Of a stretch of DNA of 64,000 nucleotides, positions 10,845 through 22,139 are shown piece by piece; positions within the stretch are counted from its first letter, which is position 1, and each line of letters opens with the position of its first letter. Under the pieces are notes generated by a model. That model saw only the letters and a program-made list of their open reading frames with translations. It was not told where the DNA came from and did not search any database. The DNA is from Rhizomys pruinosus. Its lineage: Eukaryota; Chordata; Mammalia; Rodentia; Spalacidae. The stretch spans positions 894,256-958,255 of the forward strand of contig VZQC01013730.1 of NCBI GenBank assembly GCA_009823505.1, given 5' to 3'. The position numbers were made by a program, and so were the translations under genes.

Positions 10845-11285
10845 AAATACTGTGCTTAGACATAATGTAATGACATCAGAACTGAACAACCCAATACACC
10901 AAATGGACCTCACAGACATCTACAAAATATTCCACCCAAACACCAAAGAATATATTTTCTACTCAGCACCTCACAGAACATTCTCCAAAAGCAACCACAT
11001 ACAGGGACAGAAAAGGAATCTGAACAAATACAACATGAGTGAAATTATTTCATACATTCTATCTGACCATAAAGCTCAATATGAACACCAGAATAAGCCC
11101 TACTAGCTACAAGAACACATGGAGACTAAACAATACAATCCTGAATAATGAATTGTTCAGGAAAGAAATAAAGAGTGAAATAAAAGTACTCATGGAACTG
11201 AATGAAAAAGACGATACAGCACACCAAAACCTGTGGGATACTTTAAAAGCAGTCCTAAGATGGAAATTTAGAGTCCACACTATAG
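10845..11285 (+). mobile_element. L1 ORF2 endonuclease-linker fragment, left part
   Basis: Contains ORF2 stretches such as HQMDLTDIYKIFHPNTKEY and VLMELNEKDDTAHQNLWDTL. The L1 sequence breaks near 11280 and resumes at about 12043 with the directly following ORF2 segment, so about 760 bases of foreign DNA sit inside it. Confidence 0.85.
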
Positions 11286-11319
11286 CTAAATTTGCAGCTA
11301 TGTTGGGATCAAAGATGAG

Positions 11320-11960
11320 GAATAGTTCGAGTTGGAGCCCAATCCTGAAAAGTGTTTACCTCTTTTTAACGAAATTGAATGACACCAGATGAATATCAGA
11401 AATGCTTATATTTCCATGGCTTGCTATCGAAAGGGAGTAAAAGGCACGCCATTTATTGTAATCTACATTGTAGACCAGGCTTTGATGAAGTGGCCACAGG
11501 CAAAACAGACTTTAAAATATATAGCCGCAAGAAAGAGTAGGATCTGTGTTCCAGATATACATTGGCCTGTATTTGGCAACTGGGGAGCAGGCATACAAGG
11601 ACTGGTCTCTGTTCTAGAAACGGAAAAAGAATGAACTAGTCCTAGAAAATCTGTCTACCTTAGCTTCTGAGACTGAAGATCACCATCTATTAAAATTTGC
11701 TAAAGAACACTTGATTAAACAGAAAAGTAATGAAGATTATTTGGTTTGGGATATTGCTTATCAGAATGAAAGAAAGCAAGTCCAGGAGGCCCAGCAGGCC
11801 CAGCAGGCCCAGGAAGAGTGTGCTTAAACAGTCTGCTCCAGTGCCTAAAGACACCTTGTAGTATCGAAACACATCATACTAGAAGTTCTAAGACTCAAAG
11901 TCTTCATAGACTCACTTGTCTGAAGAACACTTTCCATTTTCCTAGTGTTTATGGATAAAA
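11320..11960 (+). pseudogene. Ferritin-heavy-chain-like processed pseudogene, degenerate
   Basis: The translation, with a stop and frameshifts, shows the order expected of ferritin. A helix-A-like stretch, NIRNAYISMACY, corresponds to the ferritin segment around the YxYLSM motif. Then come RICVPDIHWPVFGNW (the strand-loop with DI.xP..W), LVLENLSTLASETEDHHLLK (the L..LA...D.HL region) and a Gln-rich, low-complexity end. An AATAAA lies at 11960-11965, followed by a (GA)n where a poly-A tail would be. There are no introns and it is inserted inside an L1, so it is a retrocopy. Identity is low: an X-linked Fthl17-like ferritin is as plausible as Fth1. The ferroxidase residues are not recognisably kept, so no enzyme is expected. 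Confidence 0.5.
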
Positions 11961-11972
11961 ATAAAGTTATTT

Positions 11973-11974
<2 letters not shown>

Positions 11975-12042
<68 letters not shown>
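11975..12042. repeat. (GA)n microsatellite
   Basis: About 66 bases of pure AG repeat directly follow the retropseudogene's AATAAA, probably grown from its A-tail. Confidence 0.97.
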
Positions 12043-12045
<3 letters not shown>

Positions 12046-12215
12046 CTACGTGCCCACATCAAAAACCCAGAAAGGGAACAAATAAACCGATCTAACATTG
12101 CAGCTAAAACTACTTGAGAGACAACAAAAAATGAACCCTAAGTCCAACAGACAGGAAAATTTTTTTTACAAAAATCAGAGCAGAAATTCATGAAATAGAA
12201 AGAAAAAAATAATGA
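12043..12215 (+). mobile_element. L1 ORF2 fragment, right part
   Basis: It resumes the L1 that broke off at about 11280: GTGCCCACATCAAAAACCCA, then the ACTTGAGAGACAACAAAAAA stretch, ending at the pyrimidine microsatellite. Confidence 0.85.
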
Positions 12216-12412
<197 letters not shown>

Positions 12413-12467
12413 CTTTTATTTTTTCAAAGGTTTCACTTTAGGTCTGGTCTCTCTTTTTTTTGTTGTT

Positions 12468-12541
12468 TGTCTTACAGAGATCTGCCTGCCTCTACCTCCT
12501 GAGTGCTGGGGTTAAAGGCTTGTGCCACCACAACTGGCATG
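12468..12541 (-). mobile_element. B1 SINE, partial
   Basis: It reads AGATCTGCCTGCCTCTACCT then GAGTGCTGGGGTTAAAGGC, the 5' half of a reverse-oriented B1. Confidence 0.85.
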
Positions 12542-12666
12542 CTCTTTTTAAAACTGAAGTTTTTTTTTTTTTTTACTTTATTGCAGAATATTATATCAAA
12601 AGATAAGAAAATATGTTTTTAATAGTTTTTCAGATATTCTTGAAGCAATAGAAAAGTATTTAACAT

Positions 12667-12835
12667 GCTGTGCATGTTGGCCCACACCTGTAAACCCAGC
12701 TCTTCAGAGGCAAAGACATGTGAATCTCTGTGAATTCAAGGCCAGCCTGGTCTACATAGTGTGTTCCAGATCAGCTGGGGCTATAGGGAAACCTTAACTC
12801 AAAAAAGAAAAGCAAAACAAAACAAAAAACCTAGT
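12667..12835 (+). mobile_element. B1 SINE, diverged
   Basis: GCATGTTGGCCCACACCTGT at the left, GGCCAGCCTGGTCTACATAG in the middle and an AAAAGAAAAGC-type tail. Clearly diverged from the B1 at 47.7 kb, so older. Confidence 0.88.
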
Positions 12836-12841
12836 TAAAAA

Positions 12842-15254
12842 TGCTAGTGTAAATAAGTTAAGTATTTAAAGCAAAAGGAAAGAAAAAAAATATTATTGGA
12901 ATCAAGTCTATAAAAGGCATTGGACAAGTAAACATGTTTATATTATTAAAATTTTAGATTAAAAATATGATATTGTTTGGTCAGTATTTTATATGATTTA
13001 ATAAATTAATTGACAATTACTTTAATGGCTTTTAAAATAATCTATTTTGCATTTTAAATAGGAAACTTTACATATTCAATGTGTTTTGTGGTATAATGTA
13101 ACATATGTCATGCAAGCCTCATCACCCATTCACTCTGCCTGCTCAACCTCTTGTTCCTGACACTTGCTGACATGAGGGATCTTAGAGACCTTTATTTAAA
13201 AACCTAAGTAACACTTTCATTTAAAAACTTATTGATTTCACCATTATAAAGAATATGTAGATAGATATATAGATAGATAGATAGATAGATAGATGATAGA
13301 TAGGTAGATAATATTCCAACGTATAACTATTAGTCTATTCATTGATAAGTGATATCACTAGGACATGTGAACATTATGCTTTGCCATGTGAAGAGAAAAT
13401 AGCAGATAGTGTACTGCCAAATTTTACAGTTGAAGACATATTTCAAATGAATGCATACTAAACATGTGGATCATCAAAATACACATTCTGATATTTTTGC
13501 ATACATATTGTTTATAATATTAAATATTTCCTTGCAAACTATTTAATGACTTTTTTTCTGTAATGTAAATCATACCATGCCAGGAATATGTTACAAGGAC
13601 CTAATGAATATGCAACTTGGCATGTTATGAGCCAAAGGGAAAGTGCTGGTATCTGTAGTTATACCTTAAGTAGCTCCTTCAACACAGATTCTGGGTTTAT
13701 AACTACTGTCGTGATGAAGTACTGACAGATGGATAAGGGACTTTGAAAAATTAAAATTGCAATAGTTTGAATGAGTTTAAGTATAGATCTCTGTATATAA
13801 ATTTTGTTTATTCATTTAATATGCTACTTTTCCTATATCTAGCAGCAGTACAATGATAATATTCAGAGACTTTTAATGTATTTACCATATGAAGCTTTAT
13901 TTCTTGTTTGTATATTTAAAAAAAGCTTTCCTTGCTATATATCCCAGTAATCAAATCAGGCTTTGAAGGCTTAACTACTACAGATTATGGGCACTGCATC
14001 TAACTAGGTCCTGTATACTATTGCACATATCCCTTAAAGTTTTTTAGGAATGGGATATATGGATGAAGCAAATATGTATTCTCTGATTCTGAAGACCAAT
14101 GCACTTGGTTGATATTACAAAATGAAAGAAAAATATTGGACTGATAATAGGGATACATGCTTGTAAATGGTGGCTTTTGTGTAATATGTAGCATATCTTA
14201 CTGTGTGATGATCAAGTGTCATGACTGGAATTTCTCTGAATGACAGGAAGAAGGAAGTAATTGAGTGAGAGAAGAAATATAGATCTCTATTTGAATAGGT
14301 CATACAAAATCTTGTTATGCTGAAGACTTGTTATTATATTTTATTTTTTGTCTTTTGTATTTTATACCATTGCATAGTCACTAGTTATACATTCAAACTA
14401 TATTATTCAATATTCATAGCTACTGAAAATAGACATGAGATTTTTAACTAAATTATTTGAATTGATTTTCTTTTGTGCATTCCCATTACAACCGGAGATC
14501 AGGCTAATTCTCATTATTTTAAAACTCATTATTAAAATTCCATTGCTCTTGCATTCTATATTTTGAGAAAAATAGTCTTATAATTTATTGAATTTCACAA
14601 AGGTTTTAGAATATTGAAACTTATGCACAATTAGACACAGTAAACATTACCTGGTCTTTGAATAATAGTCTATCAATGAAGAAAACTATTGTAATAAAGA
14701 GGCAAGAGTAAGTAGTTCATCATTTATAAAGATGTTCACTGAGACTGAAGGGAATAGAATTCTCTTGAAACATAAAAAGAAGCAGCTTAAGAATTTCTCC
14801 TTGTATGAAAGATTACCTGTTTCATTTGACCAAATATTCAATCCATAAATAAATTTTCATACTATGAACTATGTTTCATATATGGAGTGGCACTTATTTT
14901 ATCTCCTTAAATGGAGAGATTAATAATGTACATAAAAGACCAAGGGTATAAATAAAAGAATCCCAGTAAAGTCAAATTCATAATTTATTTTAGTTTGACT
15001 TTTTTCCTTGATAATTCTGTTGTTATAAGACACTACTATAATGAGTCTGTTATTGTTGGCCTATTACTGTGACGGATGTGTTTAATCATAGTAGAAGGGA
15101 TTGTACTACATCAACAAAGACAAATATTAATGTGGCATGTATATTTTAAATATTAATATGTTTACTTGAAATTAAATCTATTTTCAACTTTGTTCTTTTG
15201 CATTATAGTCATATATTTTAAACCACTGTTTTGTAATTTTACATAACCAACTAC
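12842..15254. other. Unassigned AT-rich DNA with one (GATA)n
   Basis: No gene, SINE, LINE or LTR signature was recognised in about 2.4 kb, apart from a GATA microsatellite at about 13258-13305. This is one of the few likely single-copy stretches. Confidence 0.55.
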
Positions 15255-15779
15255 TGTATTAGACAGTATTCTCTAGAGGAACAGAATCAACAGAATTAAT
15301 ACATATGTAAGACCAGATTTATTAGGTTGGCTTTCCTGATGGAGGCTGAGTACTCCAAAAACAGCCATCTACATTCTGTAGTGGCTAAAACCCAGTGGCT
15401 GCTCAGTGTACAATATTTAATACCTCAGAAGGCCTAGTCTGATTGTGAAGGTTTAGCAAATTCTTAGAGTTGCTCGTCTTTCACTCACCTGAAGAAACTG
15501 GATTCTGATATCAGTGCAGAGGGGTGGCAGCATTAGAGGCAGCTGCTGTTACTGGAATAAAAGAAGACACTCAGGAAGCATGTCTTTGTCTTTGGTCCAC
15601 TTTTTATCTGGGCCAGCACTGGAAGACACCCCCCCCACACACACACACGCACACACTCTAAAGAAAGGTATTTCCTTGTTAATCTTTCTTAGACATGTGC
15701 TCATAGCCCTGCCAAGAGGCATGCCTCAGGTTACTTCAGATGCAAGCAAGTTGACAATCAATTTCACCTCAGCATCATA
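15255..15779 (-). mobile_element. MaLR-like solo LTR
   Basis: The plus strand starts TGTATTAGACAGTATTCTCT, the usual reverse end of rodent MaLR-type LTRs. The right end ATCATA has lost the canonical CA by one change. A perfect 5-bp duplication, ACTAC, lies at 15250-15254 and 15780-15784. It contains a C-run/(CA)n stretch at 15629-15660. No interior is attached. Confidence 0.8.
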
Positions 15780-15784
15780 ACTAC

Positions 15785-16476
15785 TTTTAGGGAAAATTTA
15801 AGTCTATAATTATATTTTAAAACTTCTTTTTTTCAGCTTTTCAAACAGAATCTAATTCCTCCTTATAGCAACTTAAAATGGTAGAACAGAAAACCAGATT
15901 ACAGTGGGACTACAATACATGAAGTCTTTCAGAAAATCTTAGTAGAAGGACCAAAATAGAACAAGTGGAATTGCTTTTCTTTTTCTTTGTTCTGTTGAGG
16001 GGTGGGCAGGGATGAGGGAAGGGGTTTAAATTCAATTAAGAAATTCCATATGACATGTACAATAGCTCAAAAAATTAAGAGAAAAATGCTTCTTTTTTTA
16101 AAAAAAATCAAATTTGTCTTTAAAAATTGTATTAGTTAATGGGGTACCATGAGGCTATGCTACACACACTCATGTACACACATGCCACATATATCTTCAA
16201 ACATTTATCATCTTATGGTAAAAGTATTTTCCAAATTTCCTTTTACAAAATATGTTCTTATTATTTAGTCTTCCTAATATGCATCAGTATATGATAGCAT
16301 CTTATTCTATTCAAACTGCAGCTTATTACCCAGTGACCATCTTCTCACCAAGTCATTTCCTTTACTCTCCCCAGCCTCTAGCAAGCATTATTCAATTTGC
16401 AACTTTGGTGATTAATAAGCTTCTTTATCACCCATATATAGGTATGGTAATGTGTTATGGAATCTGGCTTGTCACA
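15785..16476. other. No feature recognised
   Basis: AT-rich sequence between two LTRs. One 88-codon open frame at 16252-16518 has no recognisable domain and runs into the next LTR, so it is not credible. Confidence 0.5.
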
Positions 16477-16849
16477 TGTATTAGTAACTTTTCTGTTGCT
16501 GTGATAAAACCACTATGACCAAGCGAACCTATAAAAGGAAGTTTATTTAAGCTTATGATTGATGGTTCCAGGGAATTAGAGTCCATTTTGGTGGCAGGCA
16601 TGATGGCTGGGGCTGTAGCAGAAAGCCAAAGTTCACGTCTCCCAATGAGCACAGGAAGTCAAGAGAGAGAGAGAGACTGGAAGCTGCATGGCTTGTTAAA
16701 CTCACTAAGCCCGCCCCCAATGATGTGCTTCCTCCAGCATTCCAGCATGGCCACACCTTCTAAGATCTCCCAGAACAGTGTCACCAACTGGGGACAAAAT
16801 ATCTGCATACTTAGAGCCTATGGAGGACACTCTCATTCATACCAACACA
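16477..16849 (-). mobile_element. MaLR/MT-like solo LTR
   Basis: Starts TGTATTAGTAACTTTTCTG and ends ATACCAACACA, giving TG...CA termini. It is flanked by TCACA (16472-16476) and TCATA (16850-16854), a 5-bp duplication with one change. The reverse strand has GTGTGGCCATGCTGG, typical of rodent MT-type LTRs. The family name is by resemblance. Confidence 0.8.
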
Positions 16850-16854
16850 TCATA

Positions 16855-17334
16855 TGTGTTGGTTTATGATGTAGAGCACATTTCTACAAGGTCTTTTGAT
16901 TTTTAAAATATTTATTAGGGAGTCAACTATTATTCTGATGTGCTTGTCTTTCAATGACATGTAGCTTTTCTTATGCAGCTTTGCATAACCTTTCTTTGTT
17001 CTGTGTTTCTTGTATGTTTAGATTATGCCGTGGTCAGTTTCTTTTCTGGCCTTGTCTATTCTTTGTGTTATTTTGTGTGCCTTTTGCATGTAATGAATAT
17101 GTCTTTAATTAGTTTGGGGAATTTAAACCCTTCTACTGAAGATGTTTTTCTTTGTCATTGACCTGAAATCTCCTTGTATGCCAATAATCCATGTATTTCT
17201 TTAATCTTGTCTCAAACTTCCTACACATTATTTTGATTTGTTTTTAAATAACTGAAAATTTTCTTTCAGTAGTGTACTCCCTATATCTTTATTTCAAATC
17301 CTGATATTCCATCTTCTAATTGATCCATTCCATT
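16855..17334. other. T-rich stretch, possibly very old L1
   Basis: Strongly T-rich on the plus strand in the style of reverse-oriented L1, but I could not anchor it to a conserved L1 motif. Confidence 0.3.
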
Positions 17335-17401
17335 AATCAAATTTTCCTTTTAGAGATCTTTAAAGTCCTTGGTCAGGTTAATTCAGAGATTTCTTTTTTC
17401 T

Positions 17402-17434
<33 letters not shown>

Positions 17435-19015
17435 AGGCTATTGTAAATGGGACAGTTTCCATATACTCATTTTCCAATCACTTCTTGTTGTCATACAGGA
17501 AGGCTACTGATTTTTATAGATGAATTTTGTAACCATCAACTTTACTGAAACTGTTAGTCATTTCTAGGAGTTTTTGGTGGAATTTTTGTTATCCCTTAGG
17601 TATAATATCATGCCATCTGCAAAAAAAAAAAAAGGGAGAGTTTGACCTCTTTTTTTCCAATTAATACTCCTTTAATTAAAACACATTTTTGTATATATTG
17701 AGTGTATTGCCTGCATGTAGATAGTGCCCACAGAGGTCAGAGGATGGCTGTCAGATGCCCTGGAACTGAAGTTGGAGTATTGTTAATCACCATGTGGGTG
17801 CTGAGAATGGAACCCAGGTTCTCTGCAAGAGCAGTTAGTGCTCTTAAACACTGACCCATCTCTCCAGCCTCACATCTTTGAAGTCATTAGAAGATGGATC
17901 TCCCATGCTGATGGATAGGATGAATTAATATAGTAAAAATGATCATCCTCAAATTAATACATAAATTCAATGCAATCCCAATCAAAATCCCTATGACTTT
18001 TTTTTTCTCAGAATTAGAAAAAAATCCTAAAATTCATAAGGAAAAACAAAAGACCCCAGATAGCCAAAGGAACCCTGAGCAAAAAGAGTAATGCTTCAGG
18101 GATTAGTATACCAGACTTCAATCTCTACTACAGAGCTATAGTTATAAAACCAGCAGGTACTGGCCTAAAATAGGTCCACAGACCAATGGAATAAAATTGA
18201 AGGCCCAAAGTTGAGTACATACAATTTCAGCCACCTTATATTTGACGAAGGTGCCAAAAACACTCAATGGAGGAAAGTTAGTATCTTCAGCAAATGGTGC
18301 TGGCAAAACTGCATCAACTTCTATAGAGGAATGAAATTAAACCACTATCTTTCAACTTATACAAAGTCAATTCTAAATGGATTATAGGCCTCAAAGTTAA
18401 ACCTGAAACTGTGAAAATGTTACAAGAAAATATTGGCAGTAACCTACAATATCTAGCTGTAAAAATGAGTTTTTAAATCAGACAGCAGTTATAGCTGTAC
18501 AAAAATCCTTTTTAATTCAGACAGTAGTTGCACAGGAAATAATGTCAACAATAAACAAGCAGAATCTCATTAAACTAAAAAGCTTCTGTACAGTAAACAA
18601 AACAATCAAAGAAGTGAAGAGAAAACCCACAGCATGGGAGAAAATCTTCACCAATGACACCTCTGACAGAGATTTAACATCCAGTGTTTATAAATTATTC
18701 AAAAAATAAGAGATCAAGAAAACAAATGACCTAATTAACAGGTTGGCTAAAGATCTGAACAGGGACTTCTCAAGAGAAGATTTAAGATGGCTCAGAAACA
18801 TCTTAAAAAGTGTATAATATTACTAATAATTAGGGAAATACAAATCAAAACCACTTTTTTTTTACACCTGTAAAATTAGCTATGATTAAGAAAACAAGTG
18901 ACATCAAATGCTGGAGAGGATGTGGAGAAAAGGGAAAACTCATTCACTGCTTCTGGGATTGCAAACTCATGCAACCCCTATGGAAAGCAGTGTGGTAGTA
19001 CTCTTAAAAGACTAA
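17335..19015 (+). mobile_element. L1 with inverted 5' part (twin-priming type), first of three
   Basis: 17335-17670 is L1 ORF2 in reverse (GGTCAGGTTAATTC and the flank of the RT region). 17873-19015 is forward ORF2, starting in the segment that directly follows the inverted part in an intact L1 and running to the Cys-rich C-terminal region. A later B3/B2 (17672-17872) sits close to the junction. Forward-after-inverted, nearly contiguous ORF2 pieces are the signature of twin priming. Confidence 0.75.
17672..17872 (-). mobile_element. Older B3/B2-type SINE
   Basis: The plus strand ends AACACTGACCCATCTCTCCA (reverse box A) and contains CATGTGGGTGCTGAGAATGG. It is more diverged than the other SINEs of this group and lacks the 20-bp duplication. 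Confidence 0.85.
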
Positions 19016-20045
19016 AAGTTTTGTGCCAGTACCAGACTGTTTTTATTGCCCTGTAATATAGCTTGAAGTCTTGTATGTATTGCACTTTTCACTCATGGCT
19101 GCTTTAGCTATTCAGGGTCTTTTGTTTTGCCATAGGAATTTAAAGATTTTTTTCCAAGTCTGTGAAGAAGCTCATAAGGATTTTGATTGGGATTGCACTG
19201 AATCTGTATATCAATTGAGTAAAATGGATATTTTTACTATATTAATTTTTCCAATTCATGAGCATGAGACCCTTGGACCAATGTAACAAAATTGAACATC
19301 CAAACTTGAGCTCATACAAGTTCAGCCACCTCATATTTGACAAAGGGTCAAAAAAACCTAAATGGAGGAAGGATAGCATCTTCAGCAAATAGTGCTGGCA
19401 AAACCGGACCAGAATTTGTAGAACAAAATTAAATCCCTACCTTCCACCCTGTACAAAAATCAATTCCAAGTGGATAAAAGATGTCAACATAAAACCTGGA
19501 ACCCTGAAGATGAAAAAAGAAAAAGTTGGTAACTTTTCTACACCTATACAAGGCATAGGTGTAGAAAAAGACTTTCTTAATCAGACAGCAGCTGCACAGG
19601 AAATAAGGTCAACAGTTGACAAATGGGACCTCATCAAACTCAAAAGCTTCTCTACAGCGAAAGAAACAATCAAGATGTGAAGAGAAAACCCACAGAGCAG
19701 GAGGAAATCTTCACCAGTGGTTCATATGACAGATTAACATCAAGAATATATAGACTACTCAAAAAACAAGGAAGAAAACAAGTGACCTACTCAAAAGATG
19801 GAGTAAAGAGCTGAATAGAGACTTCACTAGTAAGGAAGGAAAGATGGCTCATAAACAACTTAAAAAGTGTTCAACATCATTAATAATTAAGGAAATGCAA
19901 ATTAAAACCACTCTCAGATATCATCTCACTCTGACAAGACTGACTAAGATAAGAACACAAAAGACACCAAATGCTAGAGAGGTTGTGGGGAAAGGAGAAC
20001 ACTCATCCACTGCTGGTGGAAATGTAAACTTGTATAAGAAATACT
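19016..20045 (+). mobile_element. L1 with inverted 5' part, second of three
   Basis: 19016-19265 is reversed ORF2 (from the ILPK/YRFN region to the WYWHRN region). 19266-20045 is forward ORF2 beginning exactly where the inverted part ends in L1 order (PLDQ..KIEHPNLSSY equivalent) and reaching the Cys-rich region before being cut off. Both halves contain stops. Confidence 0.8.
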
Positions 20046-22135
20046 ATGCAGCTGCTGTCTGATTTAAGACGTCTTTTCCTACACCTACGTCTTGTAGTCT
20101 GCTGCCAAATTTCTCTTCTATCACCTCCAGAGTTTTGGATTTCACATTGAGGTCTTTGATCCATTTGGAATTGACTTTTGTACAGGGTGAGAGGTAGGGG
20201 TTTAATTTCATTCTTCTACAGGTGGTAATCCAGTTTTGCCAACACCACTTGTTGAAGATGCTGTCTTTCCTCCAATGTGTCTTCTTGGCCTCCTTATCAA
20301 ATATGAGATGGCTGAAATTGTATGTGCTCAGTTTTGGATCTTCAATTTTGTTCCATTGGTCAACTGGTCTGTTTTTGTGTCAGTACCAAGATGTTTTTAT
20401 GACTATAGCCCTGTAGTATAGTTTGATGTCTGGTATAGAGATCCCCCCTGTATTTCTCTTTTCGCCCAGAATTGCTTTGGCTATTCGGGGTCTTTTGTTT
20501 TTCCAAATGAAATTGAGGATTTTTTTTCCAAACATGTGAAGAAGCTCTTGGGGATTTTGATTGGGATTTCATTAAATCTGTATACAAGTTTAGGTAGAAT
20601 GGACATTTTTACTATATTTATTTTCCCAATCCATGAGCATGGGAGGTTTGTCCATCTCCTGATGTCTTCTTCAATTTCCTTCTTCAATTTCTTTCTTTCA
20701 TTTTTGGGGTTATAAATTTTTGGTTGTAGAGGTCCTTGGTACTTTGGGTTAGGTTTGTTCCTAGGTATTTATTGTTTTTGAGGCTATTGTGAGTGGGAAG
20801 GTCTCCTTGTATTCCTTCTTCAGCTGCCTTACTGTTGGTGTAGAGAAAGGCTACTGATTTTGCTAGGTTTATTTTTGTATCCTGTCACCTTACTGAAACT
20901 TCTAATCTTTTCTAGGAGTTTTCCTGGTGGAGTTCTTAGACATCCCTTAAGTAGAAATCATATCATCAGCAAAAAAGGGATAGCTTGACTTCCTCTTTTC
21001 CTATTAGAACTCCTTTAAATTTTCCTTTTTCTTGCCTTACTGCCTAGCAAGGATTTCAGCACTATGTTGAAAAGGAGTGGTGATAGGGGACAACCTTGCG
21101 AGTTCTATCTTAAGGGATTGCTTCTGTCATTTCCCCATTATAGGATGATATTGGCTGTGGTTTCTGTATATGGCTTTTGATTACATTAAGGTATGATCCC
21201 TCAATTGACAAATGGGACCTCATTAAACTCAAAGCTTCTTGTAACATCAAAGGAAAAATAAGGAGGTGAGAGAAAACCACAGAATGGGAGGAAAACCTTC
21301 ACAGCAGATACATCCCAAAGCATTAATCTCCAGAGTATACAAGCTACTCAAAAAACAAAGAAAGAAAGAAAACAAATGAATCACTCAGAAGATGGAGCAA
21401 AGAATCTGAAACAGAGACTTCACAGAGGAGGAATTAAGAGATGGCTGAGAAACACCTTAGAAGTGTTCAACATCACTAATAATTAAGGAAATGCAAATTA
21501 AAACCACCTTAAGATACAACCTTACTGCATAAGACTGGCTAGGATCAAGAAAACAAATGATGCCAAGTGCTGGAGAGGGTGTGGGGAAAGGGGAACACTC
21601 ATCCATTGCTGGTGGGAATGTAAACATGTGCAGCCACTATGGAAAGAAGTGGAGAACCCTTAGAAGACTCAAAATGATCCTGCCATTTGACCCAGTCATA
21701 CCACTCCCTGGTATATACCCACAAGACTCATCTACTGCAGAGATACATATGCACAGCTAATATTATTGCCACTCTGTTCACAGTAGCAAAAAACTGGAAT
21801 CAACCCAAATGCCCCTCAACTTGGACGATGGATAGAGAAATGTGGTACATGTACACAATGGAATTCTATGCAGCAGTAAAGAAAGACAACATCATGAACT
21901 TTGCAGGTAAATGGATGGGGCTGAAGAACTCATGTTAAGTGAAGTAACACAATCCCAGGAAAACAAACGAAAATGGTATCTTCTATATGTGGACACTAGT
22001 ACCAATAACCCAGTTATAATATTTCTTGTGGAGAGGGATGCATATATAGAAGAACAGAACAGAAAGATTGCATCAGAAGGCTGACTGAAATGTTGACTGG
22101 GAGGGGTGGGAGGGGTGGGAGATATAATAACGGGT
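20046..22135 (+). mobile_element. L1 with inverted 5' part, third of three, with 3' UTR
   Basis: 20046-21190 is reversed ORF2, from the IAAAQ region back into reverse transcriptase. 21191-22135 is forward, starting at the next codons ([10 protein letters not shown] equivalent), through the C-terminus to a G-rich GGGAGGGGTGGGAGGGGTGG 3' UTR tract. The near-perfect continuity across the inversion is strong evidence for twin priming. Family X follows directly. Confidence 0.85.
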
Positions 22136-22139
22136 GTAT

